Shown here: positions 52,515-63,178 of the stretch, one piece after another | Layout of the letters: every line of letters starts with the position of its first letter | How positions within the stretch are numbered: the first letter of the stretch is position 1 | Assembly (NCBI GenBank): GCA_007115705.1 | Contig: QXEO01002102.1 | Location: 1,382,509 to 1,446,508 of the forward strand | Length of the DNA stretch: 64,000 bases | Reading direction: 5' to 3' | DNA from: Dactylis glomerata | Lineage: Eukaryota; Streptophyta; Magnoliopsida; Poales; Poaceae | Notes under the pieces: generated by a model | The model's database searches: none | Told to the model about the DNA's origin: nothing | Seen by the model: the letters and a program-made list of their open reading frames with translations, nothing else | Translations under genes and position numbers: made by a program

Positions 52515-55011
52515 ATGCCTAGGAGAGACACATCGGAACACGGTGAGGAGTCCTTGGCCGAGCGCCTCGACGCCTTCCAAGCTACCAATGTTTCAACATT
52601 TGGGAACATCAATGCCTCCCTCCAACGACTTGAGGCCAACATGCTCTCCAACGACAATCATTTATTCACCACACAAGGACATCAACAAGCCACCAACAAG
52701 GAACTCACCACCTTCAAGCGCGACATCAACAAAAAATTCGACGGCTTTGTGGAATCACAAGCAAGGCTCGAAGCAAGAATGGAGGACTCGCACGCAAGGC
52801 TCAAAGCAAGAATGGGGGACTCGCACGCCACACTCAATGAAAGGATGGAGGACTCGCACGCAAGGCTCGAAGCACAAATGGGGGACTTGAGCACGACAAT
52901 GAAGCAACTCATGTCGACCGTCGACACCTTGGCGCGCAAACATCACCGCTCAAGGTCGCGCTCGTCAAGATCTTCTTCCCATTCCAACCATGTGGATGAC
53001 CAAGTGCGACTCCAACAACCGCGTCCTCCACCTCACATGCATCCCCAACATGACGCTCCCCGAAAGGAGACCCAAGAGCGTCCACAAGCGGACCACCCAC
53101 CCCAAGGCCAAGCACACCAAGGAGATCAACACATTGTCAACCAAGATCAACCCCAAGCGGAGCACACTCCTCAAGGTCAAGCTCAACGGGACGCCCAACC
53201 GATTCTCAATCAAGAACGACAACTTCTTCATGTGAACCTTCCACAAGCTCCCCACGCCACCGGGCCCGTAGGTCGACCTCCACAACAAGATGGTCGACGC
53301 CATCTTCCACATGACCACGATGGTCACCGCTCCATTCTCCATGATCAAGATGGCCGCCGACACCATGATCACCATCGCCGCCATGAGTTTCAACTTCAAC
53401 ATGATCGCCAAAGGGCATTAAGTGAAGATAGTGTGCAACCTCGCCAACACCGCCCACACAATGACGAAGAACCGCGTCTCCAACCACAACATCGCCACCG
53501 TGACCAAGACCTACACGTTTTTGCAAGACCTCCGCGTCGACAATTTGATGATGATGATGATGATGGATGCCCTCCGCGTCGCCCATTTGAGGCGGACGAC
53601 AAGTTTGGCAAACTCAAGTTCACCATACCAAAGTTCACGGGCGACGACGGCGCCGACGCTTACTTCTCATGGGCAATCAAGGTTGACAAGATCTTCCGCA
53701 TGCACAATTACTCCGAAGAGAAGAAAGTCGCCATGGCTTCCCTTGAGTTTGAGGGCTATGCCAATATTTGGTGGGAACAAGTGGTGGCCAAACGAGAAGA
53801 AGACCTCATGGAACCAATTGACACTTGGGAAGACATGAAGCTTCAAATGCAAACCCGCTTCGTCCCGGATCATTACAACCGTGACCTTTTCAACAAGCTT
53901 CAAAAGTTAACTCAAGGCACCAAGTCCGTGGAAGAATACTACAAGGAAATGCAATTGACTATGATGCGCCTAAAGTTGGAGGAGAAAGAAGAACAAACAT
54001 TGGCACGCTTCTTCAATGGATTGAACCATCCCATCAAGCGCATTGTGGAGTTCCTCCCTTACACCACCATGTGTGATCTTATACACAAAGCAACTCGAGC
54101 CGAGCGCCAACTCCAAGAAGATGCCAAGTATGAGCGCACCAAAGGTTTCTTCGCCTCCCGCAACTCTTCGGCAAGCACTCCACCAACACTCAAGCCATCA
54201 TTTGCATCTTCGTCCAAGCCTTTCTCCAAACCACCACAATCAACAACTCAAGCTCCCACACCTTCTACAACAACCTCCTCCAAGGCATCATCGGCACCAC
54301 CCAAAGTAACTTGTTTCAAGTGTGGCGTTCAAGGACACAAATCATTTGAGTGCAAGAACACTAGGGTGATGATCACCAAAGACAATGGAACCATTGACTA
54401 CTATGATGAAGATGAGTATGAAGCATTTGTCCAAGCGGCCGTCGCCATGGAAGCGGATGACATGGGTGATGAAGAGGAACATGTGCTATGCACTCATGAC
54501 ACTAGCCCATCACTTGTCGTCGCAAAGGTGTTGACTACTCAATCCCAAGACTTAGAAGACCAACGATGCAACATCTTCCAAACAAAGGCCGGCATTCATG
54601 GAAAGTCAATCAAGGTGATCATTGATGGAGGAAGTTGCCACAACCTTGCAAGCACCGAGTTATGTTCCAAGCTCAATCTCCAACTCCGCAAGCATGCTCA
54701 CCCATACCATGTGCAATGGTTAAGCGACACCGGCAATGTCAAGATTGAACACACCATCTCCGTTACATTCAAGATTGGAGCTTATGAAGACACGGTGGAG
54801 TGTGATGTTGTTCCCATGACGGTGTGTCACGTCCTTCTTGGCCGCCCTTGGCAATTTGACAAGAAGGCCATACACAATGGGTATACAAATGCTTACACCT
54901 TCAAGGAAGACGACAAGACCTTCACGCTTAGCCCGATGACTCCTAGCCAAATCATTGCGGACAATGCAAAGGCTTTAGCGAGGGTCCAACAAGCTACTTT
55001 TCCAAGTGAGT
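52515..55011 (+). pseudogene. G4 gag and protease, cut by G5
   Basis: The likely start is MPRRDTSEHGEES at 52515; an in-frame ATG at 52449 lies in leader-like sequence. The N-terminus has a hendecad coiled-coil repeat (52758-52889), then an Arg/Ser stretch and a long Gln/His/Pro-rich linker. The capsid-like region follows (FTGDDGADAYFSWAIKVDKI, YANIWWEQVV, LTQGTKSVEEYYKEMQ), then the CCHC knuckle CFKCGVQGHKSFEC (from residue about 600) and the protease core IIDGGSCHNLAS (Asp at residue about 704). LLGRPWQFD is near the end. Native sequence stops at about QQATFPS; the last codons to 55106 come from the G5 LTR. All 830 or so native codons are open, so decay is slight. Confidence 0.88.
52758..52889 (+). 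repeat. Four 33-bp units encoding an 11-residue coiled-coil repeat
   Basis: Units encode HARLEARMEDS-like hendecads (QARLEARMEDS, HARLKARMGDS, HATLNERMEDS, HARLEAQMGDL). Eleven-residue periodicity suits a right-handed or straight coiled coil for gag self-association. Confidence 0.85.
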
Positions 55012-55014
55012 TGA

Positions 55015-56145
55015 TGTTATCGCCACATTTTGGCCAAATGAGGAGATGGGCCGTAATCAAGATGGGCTTGGAGGCTGGATCGGCCTTGCGCGTGGATTTG
55101 GGCTAATTGCCCGTGTATCTGTATATTATGATAGAGTTCGTTTCGGTTTAAGCAAGAGATAGAGTTGTTAGGTTTATTCCAAAGATAGAAAGTCTCCGGA
55201 CTATAAATATGTACCTAGGGTTATTGAGAAAGGAGGACGACCACGTTCGCAAAAAACACAATCTCGGCGCATCGCCACCCCTTGTTTCGAGGGTTTCTTT
55301 CAGGTAAGCGTCGTGCTGCCTAGATCGCATCTTGCGATCTAGGCAGCATCTGCTTATGTCTTATTTGGTATTGCTCGTACTGAAGCCTTGTTGATGGCGA
55401 GTAATACTGTTATCGTAGATCTGTTTGGGCTAGTATCGGTGTTTTTGGTTATGTTTGCTTAGTCATGCTGCCCCTAGAGATCTCGCTGCCTTTGCACCTA
55501 TTTTGGGTGTAAGGGCAGCATCTTGCTTGATCTTTATTCAGTCGATTCAATCTGTCATAGTTGTTCCTTGTTCTCCAAGGATTAGTTTAATATCCGCATG
55601 GTTAGGCCTCACAAACGGGTTGAACGATCCAGTAGTACGTAAGGATATGGTTTGCCAATTCGAGAGGAGTTGTTCCGGGAATTGACTCTACGTTGGTTTT
55701 TTGGCCTCCTCTAGGGTTAGTTTTCCGTTATCGTTCGTATCTACCAGGCTCAATTACGTGTGGGATGTTCCAATTATGTGGTGAAAGCGTTAAACTGTCG
55801 TAGATCGATTTGACTTGTATCGATAAAGCAAAACCCCATGTTATCGTAGATCCAATGCAGATCCATGGGACAATCGGCTACCTGAGCCGATTCGCAGGGA
55901 AACCTGAGAGCCGATCGAGGCTCGTATTTAACGTTTACGTGTCTGCCATGCAGGAAACTAATCGAAGCAATCCATCACCTTCCTGATCAGGTATAGGTCA
56001 GGTGGCACGCCCTCGCATCAGCCAGGACGTGTGCCGGAGTTTTGCGGGCCGTTGACCGAGGGACCAGGGCCCACCAGCAGCTCTGGGAGCCTCCCGGCTC
56101 TTCGTGTTGCTCGTCGCTGCTCGCCGGTGGGTTTTGACAGGCAAC
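55015..56145 (+). repeat. 5' LTR of G5
   Basis: It begins TGTTATCGCC and ends GGCAACA, giving an imperfect inverted repeat TGTT.GCC. A TATA box is at 55202-55209. A hairpin AATCGGCT/AGCCGATT is at 55872-55892. The exact right end could be 2 bp further (CACA). Confidence 0.8.
55202..55209 (+). promoter_or_regulatory. TATA box of the G5 LTR
   Basis: TATAAATA, 187 bp into the LTR, is followed by a plausible transcription start region near 55235. Confidence 0.6.
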
Positions 56146-56151
56146 ACATTC

Positions 56152-56169
56152 TGGCACGCCCAGTGGGAC
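56152..56169 (+). other. Primer binding site of G5
   Basis: TGGCACGCCCAGTGGGAC begins with the TGG that pairs with a tRNA CCA end and is 18 nt long. It is not the initiator-Met site used by the other elements here. The tRNA species was not determined. Confidence 0.7.
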
Positions 56170-56204
56170 CTTCAACAACATCTGCATCAACATCTGACGC
56201 TGCG

Positions 56205-59200
56205 ATGGGGGACAGACCAATCACGTACGACGATCTGTCTGATGAGCACAAGAAGAGGTATGATGATATCAAAGCTCTCTTCGAAGCCGATCTCATCGGC
56301 TCTTTTGAGAGGACCCGTAAGCATGGCATCAGGTGGAAAGGGTTCTCACCCGAAGGCGCTCTCGATGAGGTGGATCTGTCTGTTCCTTCAGAGGATCGCA
56401 CCAGAGCTCTGCGACAGGAAGTCAATTACATGGTGGCTCATTCTCTTCACCGCCATTCTGAGAGCCTGGTGAACGCTTTCGAGCGCGTCGCGGTTCGCGT
56501 GGTTCAGGAGATCATGAAACATCAGTACTCTCCGTCGGGGCCTACCCTAGGGACTCACCAGGGAGAAAGACCGCTCCAGACCAGGCCACAGCTACCATTC
56601 ACGCTTGCAGCTCCGGAGCCACCGGGGACACCGGCGTACGTCGTCTACAAGATTGGAGGTGATCCTGGCGATTACCAATTCCTGGTTGAACCACCTAAAG
56701 AAATCCCACATGGATATGTGTGCACATACGTGCCGGACTGCAACAGCCTGACGCGCACGAACCAGATTGCAACCGCAGGGATTTCTGGGGCAGGTGTTTC
56801 TGGAGTAGGGATTTCGCGAGCAGGGATGTCCGGGATGGACGCTGATAAACAGGCGTGGCTAGCTAAGTATGCCACCGGAACGAGTCATGAGAATTTAGCC
56901 CCTGCAGCTCAAACGGTGGAGCAAATCAGTACCATCTTGAGAGACCAGTTCGGCTTCGTGCCGAAGAGGAGAACAATCGGCTATTCCAAGCCGTACCCCA
57001 ACGAGTATGATCTGATTCCGCTTCCACCCAAGTATCGGCTCCCTGAGTTCTCAAAATTTAATGGTTCAGAAGGGTCTAGCTCGATCGAGCACGTGAGCTG
57101 ATATTTGGCACAGTTAGGCATGATTTCAGCATCGGATCAGTTACGCGTGAGGTTCTTTGCGCAATCTCTGACAGGACCAGCTTTTGGGTGGTACACCTCG
57201 TTGCCACCAGATTCGATCCGGACCTGGAAGCAGCTGGAAGAACAGTTCCATATTCAGTATCATTCAGAAGCTACCGAGGCTGGCATTGCCGATCTGGCGC
57301 AGGTGCGGCAGAAGCGGGGAGAAACGGTAGCCGAGTATATTCAGCGTTTCAGGACTGTCAAGAACCGATGTTATTCGGCTCGTTTAACTGAGAAAGAAGC
57401 GGTCGAGCTGGCCGTGTTGGGTCTCTTAGCACCGATCAAGGATCTGGCCTTCCAAGTAGAATACAATTCATTGGCGCACATGGTCCAGAAACTGACAATG
57501 TATGAACAGCGCCACCCTGAGTTGTACCAAGACAAGTTCAAACGTCCGATAAGCCTGGTCGATGCAGAAGAAGAGGATCTTGTAGAAGACCAGGAGATAG
57601 CCGTGGCTGAATGGGCTCGGGGGGCAGATCCTGTGTCCTGCAAATGGGTGAAACAGCAAGGGCCTGCAAAAGGGTTCGACTTCGATGTAAGCAAAGCTGA
57701 GCAGATATTCGATTTACTGCTGAAGGAAAAGCAGCTGAAGTTACCCGAAGGCCATAAAATCCCTACGGCGCAAGAGATGAACGGGAGATCATACTGCAAG
57801 TGGCATCACTCGTTCACCCACACCACCAATGATTGCAAAGAGCTACGTCGGCAGATCCAAACGGCGATAGAACAGGGCCGTCTGATCCTTGGGCAGTTCG
57901 CCATGAAAGTGGACACAAACCCGTTTCCTGGCATCAACATGGTAGAGCACAACCACTCCACGAGGCGTCAGCTAGATTTCTCGTTCGATATTAACATGGT
58001 AGAGCACAGCCACTCCACGAGGCGTCAACTAGATTTCTCGTTCGATATTAACATGGCAGGGCCTGTGTACCACCATGGCAAGTATAAGGAGGAAAGCGGC
58101 CACTCCCGGGGCAAAGGAAAGGAAGAGGCCGGTCCACGCGACCGGCCCCGTTATGATAGGCGGTATATAACCGAGGAACAAGTGAAAAGCGTGCGATATC
58201 AGAAACCACACTCCACGCATCTCCTTAACAAGTATGAGCGTCAGTATGACCGACGTCGGCAGTACGACAGAGATGATGAAGGAGATCGTTGGACCGACGC
58301 ATACGATGGGAGATACCGTCGGCATGATAGAGATGATGAAGAATATGAGCACCGCGCTAGGGGAAGGTCAAAGGAAAAGGAAGGCGTGGATAAACATTGG
58401 GATTGTCCTTTCTTCAAGTACTGTTGGGATGCGGGAATGAGCCGATTGCCTACAGTCGACAACTGCCCGGAATGTGGACAGCAGAAGGATGACACAGGTC
58501 CAGTTTCAGTGTTCAAGCGTCTAGGGCCTCTCCGGCCTCAGAACGGGCAAGGGGAGTCATCTCGAGCAAAAGATCTCGAGGAGTCAGAGGATGAGGAAGA
58601 AGACAGATATCACCGGCCAAGGTGGTGTCCCGATGGACTCAGACACTCCCAAAAGCGTAGAGTTCAGCGGCTACGTAGCTTGGAGGAAGCCGAAGCGCAG
58701 TACCTCCACACTTTAAGGAAAGCCCGGCCTGATTTGGCCGTAAAAATTCAGCAAACCTTGGAGACGGAGGCCCGTCCAAAAAGGAAAGAGTGGCGCCCCA
58801 AACCAGTAAAAGCCGATGCGAAGACATCGGCTGACACAAACATGGTGTTCATGCTTCCGTCAGAGTTTTGCGCTCCAAGAACCGAAGAACTACCGGTGGC
58901 ACAGTTTGACTGCGGCCCACGGCCGGTCATCTTTGAAAAGCCACAGGAGAAGAGCTACAAACATCTGAAAGCCCTGTACCTGAGAGGTTATATCAATGGG
59001 CAGCCTGTCCGCAAGATGTTGGTTGACACCGGAGCGGCAGTCAATATAATGCCATACTCCATGCTGCGGCGTTTGGGACACTCCACTGCAGATCTGATCA
59101 AAACCAACGTCACGCTCAGCGACTTCAACGGCCAAGCTTCAGAAACGCAAGGCGTTCTGAACGTGGATCTGACCGTGGGTAGAAAAACCATCCCTACGTC

Positions 59201-59492
59201 GTTCTTCATTGTTGACAGCAAAAGCACCTATGCCGTCTTGCTGGGAAGGGATTGGATTCACGCTAACTGCTGCATTCCATCCACGATGCACCAATGCCTG
59301 ATACAGTGGGATGGAGATGAAGTGGAGGTCATTCATGCAGATGATTCGATCGAGATCTCAATAGCTGGCATGAACATTTGGGACGCAGAAGACCAAGAGC
59401 CGATCTCTGGAGTCAGTCTAGACGGCTGTGAGCGCATCGAGGCTACAAAAAACGGGGTGAGGCTGGTCTTATCCACTGGCCTGACAGAGTAG
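56205..59492 (+). pseudogene. G5 gag and protease with one in-frame stop
   Basis: The start MGDRPITYDDL is at 56205. The frame is open for 1096 codons except a TGA at 57099-57101 (IEHVS*YLAQLG), where relatives have Arg; CGA to TGA explains it. The gag contains the retrotransposon capsid region (FFAQSLTGPAFGWYTSLP, LAQVRQKRGETVAEYIQRF), a zinc-binding CKWHHSFTHTTNDC, a 57-bp tandem duplication, a Lys/Arg/Asp/Glu-rich linker, a second Cys cluster (CPFFKYC, CPECGQQ), and an aspartic protease with LVDTGAAVNIMP and VLLGRDWIH. The protease ends at a TAG (59490-59492); pol follows in another frame. Confidence 0.88.
57936..58049 (+). repeat. 57-bp tandem duplication in G5 gag
   Basis: Two 57-bp units (57936-57992, 57993-58049) encode NMVEHNHSTRRQLDFSFDI twice with one residue change (Asn to Ser). 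The frame is kept. Confidence 0.9.
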
Positions 59493-59506
59493 CAAAGCCC
59501 ACGATT

Positions 59507-62500
59507 GTGCGTGGTAAGGCCGATCCCTGCGATCGGCCACAAAAAATAAAAAGCAGTGATCTTACGACAAGCATGTCATGTAGTCGTAGTAGGGAGATTC
59601 CCTACCATTGTAGAGCACAAATAAGTTGTAAACCTTCCTTGAGAAATGCAATCAAAAAGGGGGCCGATTCCGGCAATCGGCCCAAATCATCTTTGTTATC
59701 CTCACCAAACTTTTGGCCTGTGTTCAGCATTGATTTGGCAGGTGACGGAAAGCTAGGGTATGGGTTTACATCCGCTGATGAGCTAGAAGAGATTGACATC
59801 GGTCCTGGGGATAAGCCACGACCGACATTTATCAGCAAAAAGTTAGATCCGAATCTGCGGGGTCCGATGATAGCTTTGCTTAAAGAATATCCAGATTGCT
59901 TTGCCTGGGACTATACGGAGATGCCCGGGTTAGACAGGAGCATCATTGAGCATCGGCTCCCGCTTAAAAAAGGGTTTTGGCCATTCCAGCAGCGAGCACG
60001 ACAGATGAAGGCCGAAATTTTAGAGGAAGTCAAGAAAGAGATCGAGAAAATGTTGAAAGCTGGGTTCATCAGGCCATGCAGGTATGCTGAGTGGATTTCT
60101 AGTATCGTACCTGTAGAGAAAAAGGATGGCCGATGGCGTGTTGCCATAGATTTTCGGGATCTCAATAGAGCCACTCCAAAGGATGAATATCCGATGCCGG
60201 TAGCAGAGACATTGATCAACGCAGCTGCTGGTCATAAGGTCTTGAGCTTTATGGATGGCAATGCCGGTTACAATCAAATTTTTATGGCTCCAGAAGATAT
60301 ACACAAGACTGCATTCAGAGTCCCAGGTTCGGTGGGGTTGTTTGAATATGTAGTCATGACATTTGGACTGAAGAATGCCGGCGCCACATACCAAAGAGCC
60401 ATGAATTACATTTTCCATGATCTGATCGGCAAGCTGGTGGAGATTTATATCGATGACGTGGTAGTCAAGTCTGCTTCAGTACAAGGACACTTGGACGATC
60501 TGCGACGCGTCCTGGACCGAACCAGAAAATTCGGACTACGGATGAATCCAAAGAAGTGTGCCTTCGGTGTGACGGCCGGTCAGTTCTTGGGTTTCTTGGT
60601 CCATGAACGCGGAATCGAGATCGGCCTGAAAAGTCAGGAGGCAGTGCGAACGATGAAGCCACCCACCACGAAGAAAGAACTGCAGTGTCTCATCGGCAAG
60701 ATCAACTTCGTCAGAAGGTTCATCTCCAATCTGTCAGGAAGAATAGAGCCGTTCATGGGACTGGTGAAAATTAAATCTGATGAGGAGTTCCGCTGGGGGA
60801 TAGAACAACAACGAGCCTTCGACGAGATCAAAGAATATCTAACGAAGCCACCAGTGTTGGTTCCACCGCAGCAGGATAGGCCGTTCTACATTTACTTGTC
60901 AGTGGCTGACACGTCCATCGCCTCAGTGGTGGTGCAAGTTTCTGATGGTCTAGAGCGAGTTGTGTTTTACATCAGCAGAAGGATGCTGGATGCAGAGACG
61001 AGATATCCTGAGATCGAGAAGTTATGCCTCTGCCTATTTTTCACCTGCACCAAGCTGCGACACATCTTGTTGTCAGCAGAGATTATCATCATATGCAAAT
61101 CAGATGTCATAAAACATATGCTGTCGGCTCCTGTGTTGAAAGGCCGACTCGGCAAATGGATGTTTGCACTATCGGAATTTGATATCCGGTATCAACCCGC
61201 CAAAGCGGTTAAGGGACAGGCGTTGGCCGATCTTATTGCTGAACGAATCAACACTGATATAGCAGCACTGTCTGTACGTGCATGGGCTATGTTTTTCGAT
61301 GGATCGGCTTGTGATGATGGTTGCGGCATCGGCATTCTACTCGTGTCGCCCCGGGGGGCAACATATTCCTTCTCCATCAGGCTATCTACCCCTTGCACCA
61401 ACAATGTCGCTGAGTATGAGGCAATACGCAAGGGAATGGAGTTGCTCATTGAAGCCGGAGCAGAAGCAGTGGAACTTTTTGGAGACTCCAAATTGGTGAT
61501 TTCCCAACTCACGGACGAATACAAGTGTGAGAGCGAGTCACTCTTCCCATTATGGTTGCAATGCCGTGAGCTGATGGCACAGTTCAGGTATCTAAACTTT
61601 AACTGGATCCCGCGGTCGCAGAATACCGAAGCGAATGATCTTGCACAGATGGCTTCAGGCTACAAGGACATAACAGATGGAACTGATGTTCAGGTACAGT
61701 TCCTGGAAGCGGACGACTGGAGAGCCGATATCTTCAATTACTTGAAAGATTCGGCTCGGGGGGCACCTAAACGGATAAGGTACAAGGCCATGAAGTATGT
61801 GCTTATTGGGGATGACATGTTCTACAGGACGTTGGAAGGGTTACTGCTCAAATGTCTGGGGCCAGCCGAGGCAAATCGGCTTCTACACGAGGTACACGAA
61901 GGCGCCTGTGGAACTCACCAATCGGCTCACAAGATGAAATGGTTGATCAGGCGATCAGGGTTTTATTGGCCCACCATGCTTGAGGACTCTTTTAAGTACT
62001 ATAAAGGGTGTCAAGCATGTCAGAAATTCGGGAAGATTCAGATGGTACCTGCATCAGCGATGAACCCCATCATCAAGCCTTGGCCATTCCGAGGTTGGGG
62101 CATGGATATGATTGGCAAGATCAATCCTCCATCAAGCAAAGGCCACATGTGGATTTTGGCCATTACGGATTATTTCACTAAATGGGTGGAAGCCGTCCCT
62201 ATGAAGTCAGTAAACTCGAAGGATGTTATCAATTTCGTGAAAGAACATGTCATTCATAGATTCGGGATTCCCCAAACTATCACGACCGATGGAGGTTCGG
62301 TCTTCATTTCTCACGAGTTTAGAGAGTTCTGCGAGGACGCGGGAATTAAGCTGATTCGATCATCTCCATATTATGCTCAAGCAAATGGGCAAGCTGAAGC
62401 GTCCAATCAGAGCCTTATCAAGCTGATCAAGAGAAAAATCGACGAGCACCCTAGGCGTTGGCACGAGGTTTTGTCAGAAGCTTTGTGGGCTTATCGCATG

Positions 62501-62977
62501 TCATGTCATGGAGCGATAAAAACCTCGCCATACCATCTAGTCTATGGACAAGAAGCCGTATTGCCTTGGGAGATTACGGCTGGATCGAGACGTGTCACTT
62601 TTCAGAACGATCTAACAACTGAAGAATATGCAGCCCTGATGAGTGACAGTGTTGAGGATTTAACTGAACTTAGGCTGTGGTCGCTTGAGAAGATTAAAGA
62701 GAACAAAGCCAAGGTAGCTCGTGCATATAATAAGAAGGTGAGACCAAAGGAGTTCCACGTTGGGGATCTGGTATGGGAAGCTGTATTGCCATTGGGTACT
62801 AAGGATGCAGCATACGGTAAATGGTCTCCGAATTGGCACGGGCCATACAGGGTCGACCAAGTTTTAAGGGGCAACGCGTACATGCTTGAGGAGCTGGACG
62901 GTGTGAAATTCCCAGTGGCTGTCAACGGTCAGCATCTCAAGAAATATTTCCCAAGCATGTGGGATGATGGACAGTGA
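59507..62977 (+). CDS. G5 pol: RT, RNase H, second RNase H, integrase
   Basis: 1156 codons are open; the conserved part begins near 59704 (FWPVFSIDLAGDGKLGYGF), so the true start or splice join is uncertain. Domains in order: RT (EYPDCFAWDYTEMPGL, VPVEKKDGRWRVAIDFRDLN, YIDD at 60446-60457); RNase H/connection (YIYLSVADTSIASVVVQ, YPEIEKLCLCLFF); archaeal-like RNase H (MFFDGSACDDGCGIGILL, NVAEYEAI, LFGDSKLVISQL, NTEANDLAQMA, supplying the D-E-D-D set); integrase HHCC finger (HEVHEGACGTH, CQACQKFG); and D,D,E core (GMDMIGK, TTDGGSVFISHEF, QANGQAEASNQ). No chromodomain. It is in a different frame from protease and has no disabling stop. Confidence 0.9.
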   Translation: MRGKADPCDRPQKIKSSDLTTSMSCSRSREIPYHCRAQISCKPSLRNAIKKGADSGNRPKSSLLSSPNFWPVFSIDLAGDGKLGYGFTSADELEEIDIGPGDKPRPTFISKKLDPNLRGPMIALLKEYPDCFAWDYTEMPGLDRSIIEHRLPLKKGFWPFQQRARQMKAEILEEVKKEIEKMLKAGFIRPCRYAEWISSIVPVEKKDGRWRVAIDFRDLNRATPKDEYPMPVAETLINAAAGHKVLSFMDGNAGYNQIFMAPEDIHKTAFRVPGSVGLFEYVVMTFGLKNAGATYQRAMNYIFHDLIGKLVEIYIDDVVVKSASVQGHLDDLRRVLDRTRKFGLRMNPKKCAFGVTAGQFLGFLVHERGIEIGLKSQEAVRTMKPPTTKKELQCLIGKINFVRRFISNLSGRIEPFMGLVKIKSDEEFRWGIEQQRAFDEIKEYLTKPPVLVPPQQDRPFYIYLSVADTSIASVVVQVSDGLERVVFYISRRMLDAETRYPEIEKLCLCLFFTCTKLRHILLSAEIIIICKSDVIKHMLSAPVLKGRLGKWMFALSEFDIRYQPAKAVKGQALADLIAERINTDIAALSVRAWAMFFDGSACDDGCGIGILLVSPRGATYSFSIRLSTPCTNNVAEYEAIRKGMELLIEAGAEAVELFGDSKLVISQLTDEYKCESESLFPLWLQCRELMAQFRYLNFNWIPRSQNTEANDLAQMASGYKDITDGTDVQVQFLEADDWRADIFNYLKDSARGAPKRIRYKAMKYVLIGDDMFYRTLEGLLLKCLGPAEANRLLHEVHEGACGTHQSAHKMKWLIRRSGFYWPTMLEDSFKYYKGCQACQKFGKIQMVPASAMNPIIKPWPFRGWGMDMIGKINPPSSKGHMWILAITDYFTKWVEAVPMKSVNSKDVINFVKEHVIHRFGIPQTITTDGGSVFISHEFREFCEDAGIKLIRSSPYYAQANGQAEASNQSLIKLIKRKIDEHPRRWHEVLSEALWAYRMSCHGAIKTSPYHLVYGQEAVLPWEITAGSRRVTFQNDLTTEEYAALMSDSVEDLTELRLWSLEKIKENKAKVARAYNKKVRPKEFHVGDLVWEAVLPLGTKDAAYGKWSPNWHGPYRVDQVLRGNAYMLEELDGVKFPVAVNGQHLKKYFPSMWDDGQ
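59518..59683 (+). other. Two GGCCGAT/ATCGGCC hairpins between protease and RT
   Basis: Hairpin 1 at 59518-59538 has 7-bp arms and a 7-nt loop. Hairpin 2 at 59661-59683 has 8-bp arms GGGCCGAT/ATCGGCCC and a 7-nt loop. Both lie after the protease stop and before the conserved RT sequence, and match the three hairpins after pol. Confidence 0.8.
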
Positions 62978-62985
62978 AATATGAG

Positions 62986-63095
62986 GGCCGATACACGAAA
63001 TCGGCCAGTAAAAAAAATATGGGGGCCGATACATGAAATCGGCCGGTAGAAAAATACATCCAGTGAAACATGGGGGCCGATACATGAAATCGGCC
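62986..63095 (+). other. Three GGCCGAT/ATCGGCC hairpins after pol
   Basis: Copies at 62986-63006, 63024-63044 and 63075-63095, each with perfect 7-bp arms and a 7-nt loop ACACGAA or ACATGAA, preceded by GGG or GAGGG. They are separated by A-rich spacers and start 9 bp after the pol stop. Confidence 0.85.
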
Positions 63096-63178
63096 AAATA
63101 AATAAAAAAAAACAGTGCACAGCCATCGACTCTCGAGGTTCAGACTGTTACGAGCAGGTGTCAGGTTACATGAATAAG

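Larger units (their letters stand above)
50439..55014 (+). mobile_element. Element G4: gypsy retrotransposon, 5' LTR to protease, truncated by G5
   Basis: It consists of an LTR (50439-51371), primer site (51374), leader and gag-protease (52515 to about 55011). RT and everything beyond are missing because the G5 LTR begins at 55015. Its gag and DGG-type protease resemble the CRM-like family, but the LTR is different. Confidence 0.8.
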
